A stretch of DNA of 64,000 nt from Microbacteriaceae bacterium PS02070 (GTDB taxonomy: Bacteria; Actinomycetota; Actinomycetes; Actinomycetales; Microbacteriaceae): NCBI GenBank assembly GCA_029959865.1, contig JASCPE010000005.1, positions 114,753 through 178,752 on the forward strand. The letters are read 5' to 3'. Below the pieces are notes generated by a model, which did not search any database, was not told where the DNA came from, and saw only the letters and a list, made by a program, of their open reading frames with translations. The position numbers and the translations under genes were made by a program. This document shows, piece after piece, positions 41,401-50,200 of this stretch (within the stretch, counting starts at the first letter, position 1; every line of letters starts with the position of its first letter).

Positions 41401-42306
41401 TCAGACTGCGCCCATCAGTTCTTCATCCTGCTCGGGTGCATCATTCCACCTCGCGACGCGTCCGCGAGTGATCGCCATATCGGGTACTTGGAGGTCGCGC
41501 GAAAAGATGATCGCCTCTTGCCCAACATGCTGGTGATGTGCGGTATGAGCAATATCAAAAGTTGCACAACGACCATTTGCATAGAGTCGTTGAGTGATTC
41601 GCGGATCGTCGTCGTAGGTCAACATCCAGCGAAAGTTGGCCTTATCCAGAAGCTCTGCGAGTTCGACGTGGTCATTCGCGTCAAAGGCATGGAGGTAGAG
41701 ACCGTCCCCTTGAACTAAGTAAGGCGGGTCTGCGTAGACCATGATCCTGTCAGATAGGTGCTGTAAACCTCGCAAGAACTCCAGACCATCCAGTTGAGTT
41801 ACGTAGATTCGATGGCGCATATCAGCGATGGCCTGTATGCGAACACAGAGAGAACTGCGGTTGAAACGAGCGTCAATCTTCCACTTCCCCGTTTGCTCCA
41901 GTCCGCCGATTGGTCCTGCATCAAGAATCCCGGACCTGTTTGTCCTGTTCAAATAGAACGTGGCGAAGCCTAGGGCCAGATCATCCTGCTCATCAGGATG
42001 ATCGTAGATGTTGCGCTGTTTCTTCCATTCCTCGACCGACAGTTCGACTTCCATGATCTTGGTGCAGAACTCGTTCGGGTGATCCAGCGATGCTCTCCAA
42101 AAGGCTGCGATCCCCGGGTTTAAGTCGTTCAAATGGATGTATTCAACCGCTCCATCCCGGAGGAGATGTAGAGCTGCCCCGGCACCGCCCGCGAAAGGCT
42201 CGGCATAGTGAGTCGGAGGTTCCGCTTGAGCGTTTATCAGTCGTGAAATATAGGGGGCGAGCCTGGCCTTCCCGCCGGGATAGCGCAATGGCGACAAGTA
42301 CCTCAT
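41401..42306 (-). CDS. DNA adenine methylase (D12 class)
   Basis: A 301-residue N6-adenine methyltransferase using S-adenosylmethionine. Motif I is YAEPFAGGAGAALHLL (residues 34-50), and the catalytic motif IV is VYADPPYLVQG (about residue 195). The SPLRYPGGKARLAPY N-terminus is the Dam/M.DpnM-type opening. ATG 42306 overlaps the stop of the ParB-domain gene (ATGA), so the two are translationally coupled. GC content is near 50 percent, against about 68 percent in the flanks, indicating transfer from another genome. No restriction endonuclease is recognisable beside it. Confidence 0.9.
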   Translation of the reverse strand: MRYLSPLRYPGGKARLAPYISRLINAQAEPPTHYAEPFAGGAGAALHLLRDGAVEYIHLNDLNPGIAAFWRASLDHPNEFCTKIMEVELSVEEWKKQRNIYDHPDEQDDLALGFATFYLNRTNRSGILDAGPIGGLEQTGKWKIDARFNRSSLCVRIQAIADMRHRIYVTQLDGLEFLRGLQHLSDRIMVYADPPYLVQGDGLYLHAFDANDHVELAELLDKANFRWMLTYDDDPRITQRLYANGRCATFDIAHTAHHQHVGQEAIIFSRDLQVPDMAITRGRVARWNDAPEQDEELMGAV

Positions 42307-43814
42307 GTCAGTGGCTGGCTCCCCATGTTGGCGTTCATTGCTACGAGCACAGGCTCGTATCGGTCAGCCAGGATCAGCGTTTCGCTTGGGGTCGACGCAC
42401 TTCTCACGTCATGAACCGCATACTGGACAAGCCGGATGTCGTTAGCAGTAGTCCGATGGAAGGCCTTGTTGAGCTCAGACGTGTCCTCGGCTTGCCCCAG
42501 GTCGTTGGACGCTGTTGGCTCAATCTTTAGAATTGCCGATTTTATTGACCTATCGAGGCTCCGCTCGACCGTGTGTCCGTTTGATTTCAGGTACTGATAG
42601 GTCGTGAGTTCAAGTATGACACGGAGGAGCGCCGCGACGATCTCGCCGTTCTGGTGGACGCTGAGCATCGAAGTCTGGCGGACAATTTCTTGTATGCGGT
42701 TGGTGCATTTATCTAGGACAAGGCTGCGGAAAATGTAGTCACGCGGCGGCGTTGGCCGAGGGGGCCGTGTGTCCTGTGGTGTAGAGTTTGGTTCTGCTGA
42801 CGAGCTCGCGCCTTGGCTGCTTCCGGCCTGGTTGGACGCCGTAGCTGTAGCGCCTGAACCACCGGAGCCGGAGGCCGCTCCATTCGGATCTTCCGATTTG
42901 CTGCCTACTGTGTTCTGCGCAGTTGTTGCAGATGATGGGAGGAGGGCACTGTGCCTCTCCAGATAGTTTGTAAAGTCGTCGACCGTGTCTAGTTCGCGAG
43001 CCCACGTCTTGCCGCTTTCGGCCTTTGGCTGAGCGAAATCCGAGAGTGCCTGCGCAATGATCGATTTGGTGTCCGCGGACCCATGCTTGAAAGACATCTT
43101 TCCCGCAGCAAACTCAAGTCCAAGTTTCTCGCGCACGACTCCGCGATCCACGAAACGTTGAATGAAACTGTAGCGGGCAGTTCTCACTGTTTCGAGGTCG
43201 GCAAGTAAAGCCGGATCATCTTCGTATTCGGTTGAAACCAAATCGACAAACGCCATCGCGCGTGAGGCCTTAGTGGGGTCGTGGCGAGCCTTTCGTCGGT
43301 CCTTCATCGCAGCTCCCCAGGCTACGACTCCTGCACCGCGCTCTTCACCAGTGTGCTTGCCCTCGATCCAACGGTCAGCAGCCCCTTCATTGGGTGCTAC
43401 CGATGTCAATACCTCTGACGGAGCTGCGTAGACGCTGGCGTCAATTAGCCGTTGCGCTTTAGCGTGAAAAGATCGTTTAAGATCTGGAGACTTAGACAGT
43501 CTCTCAACGTCGCGCCAGATCAGTAGACAGGTAAGCCGCCTGTTGCCTTCCATGACGACGAAGCGACCATTCTGTTCAACGACGATCGGCAGATCAGAAC
43601 TATTCATCTGACCGGATTGCGTGATGTCGCGTAACAGTTCCATGCACTGATCGCCTGCTGTCGCCATCATAAGCTGAAAAGCATCAGTCTGCGATTGCGC
43701 GTCGCGCGGAAAGCGCGAATTCTTGAGGTCTAGATCGAGTTTATCGATCGACACTGTCTGGACGTCGAACGGCGGCTGCATTGGTTGCTTGTCAGAGCTG
43801 TCCGGCATGTCCAT
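42303..43814 (-). CDS. ParB/Srx-domain protein of unknown function, coupled to adenine methylase
   Basis: A 503-residue protein. Residues about 15-105 have a ParB/sulfiredoxin-like core: VSIDKLDLDLKNSRFP, then LPIVVEQNGRFVVMEGNRRL, with EGNRR at the position of the ParB GERR motif. The middle is helical. A Gly/Ser/Ala/Thr-rich disordered linker spans about 285-345. A C-terminal helical domain (IVRQTSMLSVHQNGEIVAAL, later YAVHDVRSASTPSETL) recalls HEPN/Abi-like C-termini, which is only an impression. It is not a chromosomal ParB: no parA partner or HTH is evident. GC is near 50 percent. A defence or restriction-modification role with the methylase is inferred. Confidence 0.7.
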   Translation of the reverse strand: MDMPDSSDKQPMQPPFDVQTVSIDKLDLDLKNSRFPRDAQSQTDAFQLMMATAGDQCMELLRDITQSGQMNSSDLPIVVEQNGRFVVMEGNRRLTCLLIWRDVERLSKSPDLKRSFHAKAQRLIDASVYAAPSEVLTSVAPNEGAADRWIEGKHTGEERGAGVVAWGAAMKDRRKARHDPTKASRAMAFVDLVSTEYEDDPALLADLETVRTARYSFIQRFVDRGVVREKLGLEFAAGKMSFKHGSADTKSIIAQALSDFAQPKAESGKTWARELDTVDDFTNYLERHSALLPSSATTAQNTVGSKSEDPNGAASGSGGSGATATASNQAGSSQGASSSAEPNSTPQDTRPPRPTPPRDYIFRSLVLDKCTNRIQEIVRQTSMLSVHQNGEIVAALLRVILELTTYQYLKSNGHTVERSLDRSIKSAILKIEPTASNDLGQAEDTSELNKAFHRTTANDIRLVQYAVHDVRSASTPSETLILADRYEPVLVAMNANMGSQPLT

Positions 43815-44008
43815 CCTTTGCGCGTTTCCATCGTCTTGGTACGTTGATTTTAGCCGTTCGGAGCCTCTGCTGACGCCCCGTCCCGCTGTCGGCGTGTGTC
43901 GGCGGCCCTACGGTGGACGTCAGATCCTCGCTGCCTGGACCGTCTGGGGTTCGGCTTGGCCTCGGGCGAGCTTGCCTACCTGCTCTCTAGCGATGAGAGG
44001 AGAGCGTG

Positions 44009-45022
44009 ATGGATGGGCTCAGTGCGCTGGGGTTCAACGAGCGGTACGGGCGCGTCGTTCTGGCGTCTCTGGTGGACCCTGGTGAGCCGCTGACGGGTTG
44101 GGTGGTCTCGCAGGTCGGCGCGGCAGAGGCCGTGCGAGCGTTGACCGGCGATGGCCCGGCGCCGGCGCTGAACCGGGTCGAGGCGGACCTGTGGCGTGCG
44201 AAGCAGAACCCGAACGTCGATGCTCGCACCGTGCAGGACGCGATGGTCGCCGCCGAGCGGCACGGGTACACCACGCTGATCCCCGGCGATCCGAACTATC
44301 CGACTTCGCTGGAAGACTTGGGCGAGCGGGCACCGCTGGTGCTGTGGGCCAAGGGCGCGGAGTCGCTGCTGGGAACCCACGTCGGTGAACGGGCCACGAT
44401 CACCGGGGCACGAGCCTCGACCGCCTACGGCGAACAGGTCGCCAGTGAGGTCGCCGCCGAGTTGGCACGTCACGAGATGGTCGTGGTCTCCGGTGGGGCG
44501 TATGGAATCGACGCTGCGGCGCACCGTGCGGCTCTCGCGGAGGGCGGTCACACGATCGCTGTGATGGCCGGCGGCGCCGACCGGCTCTATCCTCGCGGCA
44601 ACGCCGACATGCTCGACCGCATCGGTGACGTGGGCCTGCGCATCAGCGAAGCGCCCCTGGGAGCACCGCCCTCGCGGACCCGGTTCCTGGCGCGGGCACG
44701 GATCGAAGCGGCGCTGTCGGGTTCCACCACGATCGTGGAGGCCGGCGCCCGCTCGGGCTCGCTGGTGGCGGCCGAGCAGGCACGCCGCCTGGGCCGCCCT
44801 GTCGGCGCGGTGCCCGGCCCGGTGACCTCGGCGGCGAGCACGGGCACGAATCTGCTGCTGCGTGATGGCACAGCACGGGCGGTGACGAACGCACGCGATG
44901 TCACCACCCTACTGGACCGTGCCCCTACACAGAACAGGGAGTCAGCCGGCCTTGCCGGCCCTGATTCGTTTCGACATGCTCGCGGAAGCATCGAACGCGG
45001 CCATCACGGCCATGAGCTGTAG
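44009..45022 (+). CDS. dprA: DprA-like DNA-processing protein
   Basis: A 337-residue Smf/DprA Rossmann protein: GHTIAVMAGGADRLYPRGN, SEAPLGAPPSRTRFLARARI and STTIVEAGARSGSLVAAEQA carry the ssDNA-binding core motifs. Canonical DprA loads RecA on incoming single strands. Short, divergent DprA genes are frequent on mobile elements, where they may guard or process transferred DNA. ATG 44009 follows GAGAGGAGAGCG. The C-terminus lacks a clear winged helix, and its last 80 bp overlap the opposite-strand 3' end of a resolvase-like gene. Confidence 0.82.
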   Translation: MDGLSALGFNERYGRVVLASLVDPGEPLTGWVVSQVGAAEAVRALTGDGPAPALNRVEADLWRAKQNPNVDARTVQDAMVAAERHGYTTLIPGDPNYPTSLEDLGERAPLVLWAKGAESLLGTHVGERATITGARASTAYGEQVASEVAAELARHEMVVVSGGAYGIDAAAHRAALAEGGHTIAVMAGGADRLYPRGNADMLDRIGDVGLRISEAPLGAPPSRTRFLARARIEAALSGSTTIVEAGARSGSLVAAEQARRLGRPVGAVPGPVTSAASTGTNLLLRDGTARAVTNARDVTTLLDRAPTQNRESAGLAGPDSFRHARGSIERGHHGHEL

Positions 45023-45033
45023 CTGGCTGGCCG

Positions 45034-45036
45034 ACG
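45034..45036. repeat. IS target-site duplication ACG, left copy
   Basis: ACG at 45034-45036 matches ACG at 46403-46405 directly outside the terminal inverted repeats. A 3-bp duplication is usual for IS3-family elements, and the restored resolvase-like reading frame supports it independently. Confidence 0.8.
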
Positions 45037-45071
45037 GGGGCCTACCCCCGGTTCGTGGACACGGGGGTTGT

Positions 45072-45977
45072 TTACGCTGCGAGCGCGAGTTTATCGGTGT
45101 AGGTGCGTTCGTAGGTGTTCGGGGACTGGTAGCGGCACCAGGAGTGGCGGCGCTTGGTGTTGTAGCGGGTCAGCCAGCGGAACATCGTGCGGCGGGCGGT
45201 GAGCTCGTCGGTGAAGCACGCGGCGTCGCGGAGGACCTCGCGTTTCGCCGTCGCGTTGAAGGATTCCGCCATCGCGTTGTCGGCGCTGGAGCCGACGGCT
45301 CCCATCGACTGGGTCACGCCGAGCCGGGCGCAGAGATCGGCGTAGGCCTTCGAGGTGTAGACCGAACCGTGGTCGCTGTGGAAGATCGCTCCTGCCAGAG
45401 ATCCACGGGTCGCGGCGGCGGCCTTGAGTGCATCAGCGACGAGGTCGGTTCGCATGTGGTCCGCGATCGCCCAGCCCACCAGGCGGCGGCTGTAGCAGTC
45501 GATCACCGTGGCGAGATACAGGTTCCCACCCCCGCCGGTCTCGGACAGCGGCAGGTAGGTGATGTCACCGACGTAGCGCCGGTTCGGCGCCTCGGCGGTG
45601 AAGTCCCGGCCCAGCAGGTCAGGAACGACCCGGTCGGCAGGCTCCGGCACCGTCGTGCGGTGCCGGCGCTTCTTGACGAACCCGGCGAGGCCAGCGGTCC
45701 GCATCACGCGGGCGACCCGCTTGTGGTTCACGCGGTCCTCGAGTGCGGCACCGTCGTTGAGCTCGGCCGTGATCCGTGGGACACCCTGAGCGTCGTCCTT
45801 GGCGTGGATGATGCGGATCCGCTCCAGCAGCTCCGCATCGTGGGCGGCTCTCTCGGCCCGTGCCGGGGCGCCTGCCTGCCAGGCGTAGTAGGAGGAACGC
45901 TCGATCTCGACGAGCTCGCACAGTCGCTTCACCGGGTAGGTGGCGTGGTGGTCGGCGACGAACTGGAAGCGACTCAC
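45072..45977 (-). CDS. IS3-family transposase OrfB (DDE integrase)
   Basis: A 301-residue DDE transposase: HTH_21-like N-terminus (YPVKRLCELVEIERSSYYAW) and an rve integrase core with Asp in RRYVGDITYLPL, Asp in AIFHSDHGSVYTS and Glu in DNAMAESFNATAK. GTG 45977 overlaps the orfA stop by 4 bp in the -1 frame. No A6G slippery heptamer is evident, so either coupling or a weaker shift site makes the fusion. Confidence 0.95.
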   Translation of the reverse strand: MSRFQFVADHHATYPVKRLCELVEIERSSYYAWQAGAPARAERAAHDAELLERIRIIHAKDDAQGVPRITAELNDGAALEDRVNHKRVARVMRTAGLAGFVKKRRHRTTVPEPADRVVPDLLGRDFTAEAPNRRYVGDITYLPLSETGGGGNLYLATVIDCYSRRLVGWAIADHMRTDLVADALKAAAATRGSLAGAIFHSDHGSVYTSKAYADLCARLGVTQSMGAVGSSADNAMAESFNATAKREVLRDAACFTDELTARRTMFRWLTRYNTKRRHSWCRYQSPNTYERTYTDKLALAA

Positions 45978-46336
45978 CAGCGCGTCTCCCCAGCGAAATA
46001 CTTAGCGGCTTTCTGGAGGATCTCCCGCTCCGTGGTGAGCTTCGTCGTCTCCGCTCTCAACTGGGCGTTCTCTGCTTCCAGGCGAGCGACGCGTTGCTCG
46101 AGCGGCTCATTGGGATCGGCCGTGCTGGGCGTCGGCGCGGACCGCAACGGACTGTCGGTCAGCGTGCCATCAGCCGCGGTCTTCTTCCCACTCCCGTGGG
46201 TCTCGAGCCACTGTCGCAGCGTGCCTCGGACGATCCCGAGGTCCTCCGCGATACCGCGGAGCGTCGCTCCCGGTGTCGACTCGTACAGGTCAACCGCCTG
46301 CTGGCGAAACTCTTCGGAGTAGTTCTTCCTGGCCAT
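45974..46336 (-). CDS. IS3-family transposase OrfA
   Basis: A 120-residue DNA-binding subunit: HTH in ATLRGIAEDLGIVRGTLRQWL, then a Ser/Thr/Pro linker and the leucine-zipper-like coiled coil LEQRVARLEAENAQLRAETT typical of OrfA. It begins ARKNYSEEFRQQAVDLYES after an ATG at 46336. It specifies end recognition for OrfB. Confidence 0.95.
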   Translation of the reverse strand: MARKNYSEEFRQQAVDLYESTPGATLRGIAEDLGIVRGTLRQWLETHGSGKKTAADGTLTDSPLRSAPTPSTADPNEPLEQRVARLEAENAQLRAETTKLTTEREILQKAAKYFAGETRW

Positions 46337-46705
46337 GGTTCATGATCTCGCTTCCCCAGCAGATGCTGGAATCAGCGTGTCCACGAACAAGGGTCAGGCC
46401 CCACGCCACCGGTTGATCGCACAGATACAGCGTGATTCCCGCCGCCTCGAACTCGTCCACGAGCGCCCGGACGGCAGGGTAATGGCGACCCAGCCGGGCG
46501 AGGTTGATAGTGACGAGCACGTCGAACTCACCAGCTCGGGCACGGTCGAGCACCCGTTCCATCTCCGTCCGATCCCTTCCGACGTCGTAGACGATGTCGA
46601 GGACGGTGTATCCCTTCTCCTCGGCATGCCGGAGACATAGGGCCTGCTGGTACTCGCGGTGCTTGCGGTTCACGCTGGCGTTGGAGGTGTAGATGAGCGC
46701 TCGCA

Positions 46706-47080
46706 TCAGGCCACCCCCGCCAGGTCCGCATCGGAGGTCTGAGCATGCTCGGGTGCTGGGGCGTGCTGCCTGCGGTTGCCGCGTTCGGCCAGGCGGGCAC
46801 GCAGCAGCCAGGCGATGCCCAGCGGGCCGAGCCAGAGCATCTTGAACCCGTTCCAGATCGCCAGCAGCACGAGCAGATGCAGCCAGCCGGGGCCGCCGGT
46901 GTCGATGAGGTGGACGAACCAGACAGCGAGCAGGAAGTACGGGCCGGCCAGCAGCATTGCTGCCGGTCCCCACTTGTGGCCGCGCCGGGTACGGATGGCG
47001 TCGGCGAGGATGTTGGTGGGCATGTAGCAACGCAGGAAAAACCGGATGCGGATGCTGGCTGCGGCTATCAGCCGGAACAT
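46706..47080 (-). CDS. Conserved membrane protein of integrative elements
   Basis: A 124-residue protein with a basic N-terminus (RIRFFLRCYMPTNILADAIRTRRG) and two or three transmembrane helices (AAMLLAGPYFLLAVWFV and WLHLLVLLAIWNGFKMLWL). Similar proteins stand between relaxase and recombinase genes on actinobacterial conjugative elements and are sometimes labelled sulfate permease without evidence. It shares 1 bp with the resolvase-like gene. Role unknown. Confidence 0.75.
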   Translation of the reverse strand: MFRLIAAASIRIRFFLRCYMPTNILADAIRTRRGHKWGPAAMLLAGPYFLLAVWFVHLIDTGGPGWLHLLVLLAIWNGFKMLWLGPLGIAWLLRARLAERGNRRQHAPAPEHAQTSDADLAGVA

Positions 47081-47249
47081 GATGGGCTCCTCTCAATCGC
47101 ACGTTCGATGAACGAGACGGTGCGTTGAGAAAGGGCCCGGTGAGGGCCGACCGCGAACGGCCGAGTGAGCGAAATGAAACCCGCCTCTGCTGCCAGGATA
47201 CGCCCGAACGGCGTGGACCGGAAGACGCCCGTGACCTCTACTCGCTGGC

Positions 47250-50200
47250 CTATAGGCCGAGGTCGCGGCCTTGCCGCTGGGCGACAGCGCGGTCCTGCTC
47301 GGGGCGGCCGGGCTTGGCTGTGAGGCGGCGCAGCGCGGTCTCGGCGCGGGCTCGATCGACCTTCTGCGCGTCGTTCTGCGCCGGTGGCCCAAGCGGGCTG
47401 GTGTCGGTGATCTGGTAGCGATCGCGGTAGGCGGCGACCACGCGGGCACTGGATCGCCACCGTCTCGCCGCCTTCTCCTCATCCGGTGTGGGGCCGAGTT
47501 TCCGGGTCCAGGGCTGCTTGTCGGTCAGGGCGGTGTCGAGGACGGCTGATGCTCGCTGCTCGATGAGCCGGTGGCGTTCATCGAGAGCCTGGCGCATCTG
47601 ATCGGTCATCGGGCCATCGGCGCGGGCGATGAGACCGGCGATCAGCCGTGGGGCCACGCGAGCGCGGGCCGAGCCGGCCGTCTGGGCGGTGGCGCGGGCG
47701 AGCCGGTAGTGCAGCACCTTGGCGATGTCCTCGGCATCGTCGAACCCGCGAGCAGCCACCAGACGCGGAAACAGCCGGTCGATGTCGTGGTGGTTGGCCT
47801 CGGCCCGCCGGAGCTCGGCGGTCAGCGCACCGAAGGCATCGGAGACCAGCACCGAGTCGGCCTGTTCGTCATCGAGGCCGCTGTCACGGATGAGGGCGGC
47901 CCAGCGGTCCTTCTGCGCGGCGGCAGCGACGGTTTCGTATTCGGCTGCCAGTTGCGCGATCGAGCCCCAATGGTCCTGCTCGGCGGTGATCGTCTCGTGG
48001 GCGGACAGCTCGGCGCCGGAGTGCTGCACGACCCCGTAGAGCACGCTGCGCGAGCTCGCGTCGGGGTTGTCCGAGGGGTGGGGTTCGGTGTGGTCGTCGT
48101 CGGCGCGGTCGAGGATCACATAGGCCTGGTTGGACTGAGCGCCGCGGGTCATCGCGACGTAGAAGTTCTCCCGCGTGGTAGCAGGCTCGACCAGCACATG
48201 GGCGGTATCGACGGTCAGGCCCTGGGCGCGGTGGGCGGTGACGGCGTAGCCGAGGTCGACGTGCTCGGCGACATAGGAGGCTGGGAGCACGATGCTGCCG
48301 CCGGCCCGTTTACCGGGCTGGCGGATGGTGACCGATCCGTCCTCGCGCACGTCGGTGACCTTCCACCTGGCTCCGTTGCGGACCCAGTCCTTGCCGTTGC
48401 GTAGCCGGCGGTCGTTACGGCGGGTGATGATCAGGTCACCGACCCCGGCGCTGGTGCCATCGGTGAGGGTGACCTCGCGGCTGGGACTGATGGTGCCGTC
48501 CAGGATCAGGTCGGCGCGGGCACGAGCGTTGAGACTGGTGACATCCTCGCGGGTCTCGGCGATCAGCAGCGAGGAGAGGCCTTGGTCGCGGTCGGCCCGC
48601 CAGGCCGCATACGCCGCGTCGATCATCGGCTCGGAGTCGCCGCCGGTGACCCGGCCGTGGTCGAGATAGGTGTCGATGACGTCGGTGTGTCCGTGGCGCA
48701 GGTCCAGTGAGGCGGTCTTCTCCCACTCGTGAGTGAAACGGTGGATGTCGACGAGCTCAGGAGCGTCGTCGCGCTCATGCACGAGCAGTCCGTAGGCGCC
48801 GCCGGCATCCACGGATTGGAGTTGGGCGTAGTCGCCGACCAGCAGCACTTTCGCCCCGGCCCGTTCGGCGACGTGGGTGAGCCGGTCCAGTGAGAGGGTG
48901 CCGGCCAGGGATGCCTCGTCGATGATCACGAGATGCCCGGCATCGAAGGTCGTGCCGTGCATCAGGTGGTTCTGCCACCACTTCGCGGTGTTCTCGGTTG
49001 CGATGCCGAGGTCATCGGCCAGGGCCTGCGCGGCGACCGCCGAGGGCGCCAGCCCGATCACCGACCCGGTGCCGTGCTCGGCCTCCCACGCTCGGCGCAG
49101 CGCCGACATGGCGGTGGTCTTGCCCGCACCGGCCGGGCCGACCAGCAGATCGAGCATCCGTCCGGACACGGCGATCTGTTCGAGCGCGGCCGCTTGATCC
49201 GGCCCGAGCCGTCGACCGTAGGCGTCGGGCTTGGCGATGGTCTTCTCCACCGTCGCCAGTGGCACAGTGGGCGCTGACCGATCGCGGGTGCGGGCAAGGA
49301 GCCGGTCTTCGGCTTCGAGGAGCTGGGTCGAGGAGTAGACGGTGGAGTGTCGGGGACGAAACACCGAGGACCCGTCGTCACGTTGGAAGGCGACCGGGCT
49401 GGTCGCCAGCTCCGGCGGAGTCAGGCGCAGCGATCCCTGCTCGGCGGCATCGGCGATCATCGCGACGATCGCCTCGCGGTCCTCGGGCGAGGCGAACCGC
49501 CAGCCCATGGTCTGCCTGCTCGCCTCGGCGTGTAGGTTCCACCGGCGCCACGTCGCCCGCTTCTCACTCACCGTGGCCACCACCTCGCCTGCGAGCTCGG
49601 CCACCGTGTCCAGCGGGATGTCATCGGCCCGTAGCAGCATCGCCGCCGGGTTGTCGGTGACCGTGCGGGACCACTCGGTCGCGTCTGTGCCCAGCAGGCC
49701 GGTGGCGCGGGTGCGCCAGTCAGCGGTGAGGTCCGCCAGCGAGCGGACTTCTTTCTCGGGCCGGGTCGCCAGCGTGGCCTGTGCTCTGAGCTTGACGATC
49801 GTCTTGGCCGAGGGGCGGCGGCCGTACTCGCTGACGAACGCCTCGATGAGCCGGTCGGTCTCGGCGTCGATGTCGCGTGAGCGGGTCGAGAACGCCTCGA
49901 TCAACGACTCCGGCACACCGGCAATCTCCCATGCCGGGTTCCGGTCACGTCCCCGGTCGCGGGCCTCCCACTCGATCCCGAAACTGCGGGTGAGCCGGTC
50001 GGCCAGGATCGCGTTGTAGTGCTCGGATAGCGCGACCACAGCCGCGTGCATCGGCCGGCCATCGAGCGAGCGCCATCGGTCATCGAGCACCGTCTGGACC
50101 TTGTTCGACACGACCACATGCGTGTGGAGCTGCGGGTCGCCGCCGCGGCTGTCGTAGTGATCGAACCCTGTGGCCAGCAGTCCCTTGACGTCGACCTGGG

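Larger units (their letters stand above)
45037..46402 (-). mobile_element. IS3-family insertion sequence
   Basis: A 1366-bp element with 26-bp terminal inverted repeats (45037-45062 and 46377-46402, 22 of 26 matching; shared inner part GTTCGTGGACAC). It carries orfA and orfB in the usual two-gene arrangement and is flanked by ACG duplications. Both transposase frames are open and the catalytic residues are intact, so the copy may be recent and active. Confidence 0.93.
44942..46706 (-). pseudogene. Resolvase-like gene split by IS3-type insertion
   Basis: The 5' part (46706-46403) encodes MRALIYTSNASVNRKH and continues to LYLCDQPVA. Beyond the insertion, 45033-44942 resumes in frame as SASQLQLMAVMAAFDASASM and ends at TGA. 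Removing the IS and one copy of the ACG duplication restores 396 nt, 131 residues. It resembles the serine-recombinase N-terminal domain (EMERVLDRARAGEFDVLVTINLARLGRH), but the catalytic YxRxS motif reads YTSNAS, so it was probably not an active recombinase before insertion. ATG 46706 overlaps the upstream membrane-protein stop by 1 bp. Confidence 0.85.

Noticed and set aside
42303..43814. Chromosome or plasmid partition ParB
   Set aside because: No parA gene, no central HTH and EGNRR in place of the GERR motif. The coupling is to a methylase.
44898..46322. 474-codon plus-strand frame across the IS3 element
   Set aside because: It is antisense to both transposase genes and has no family likeness.
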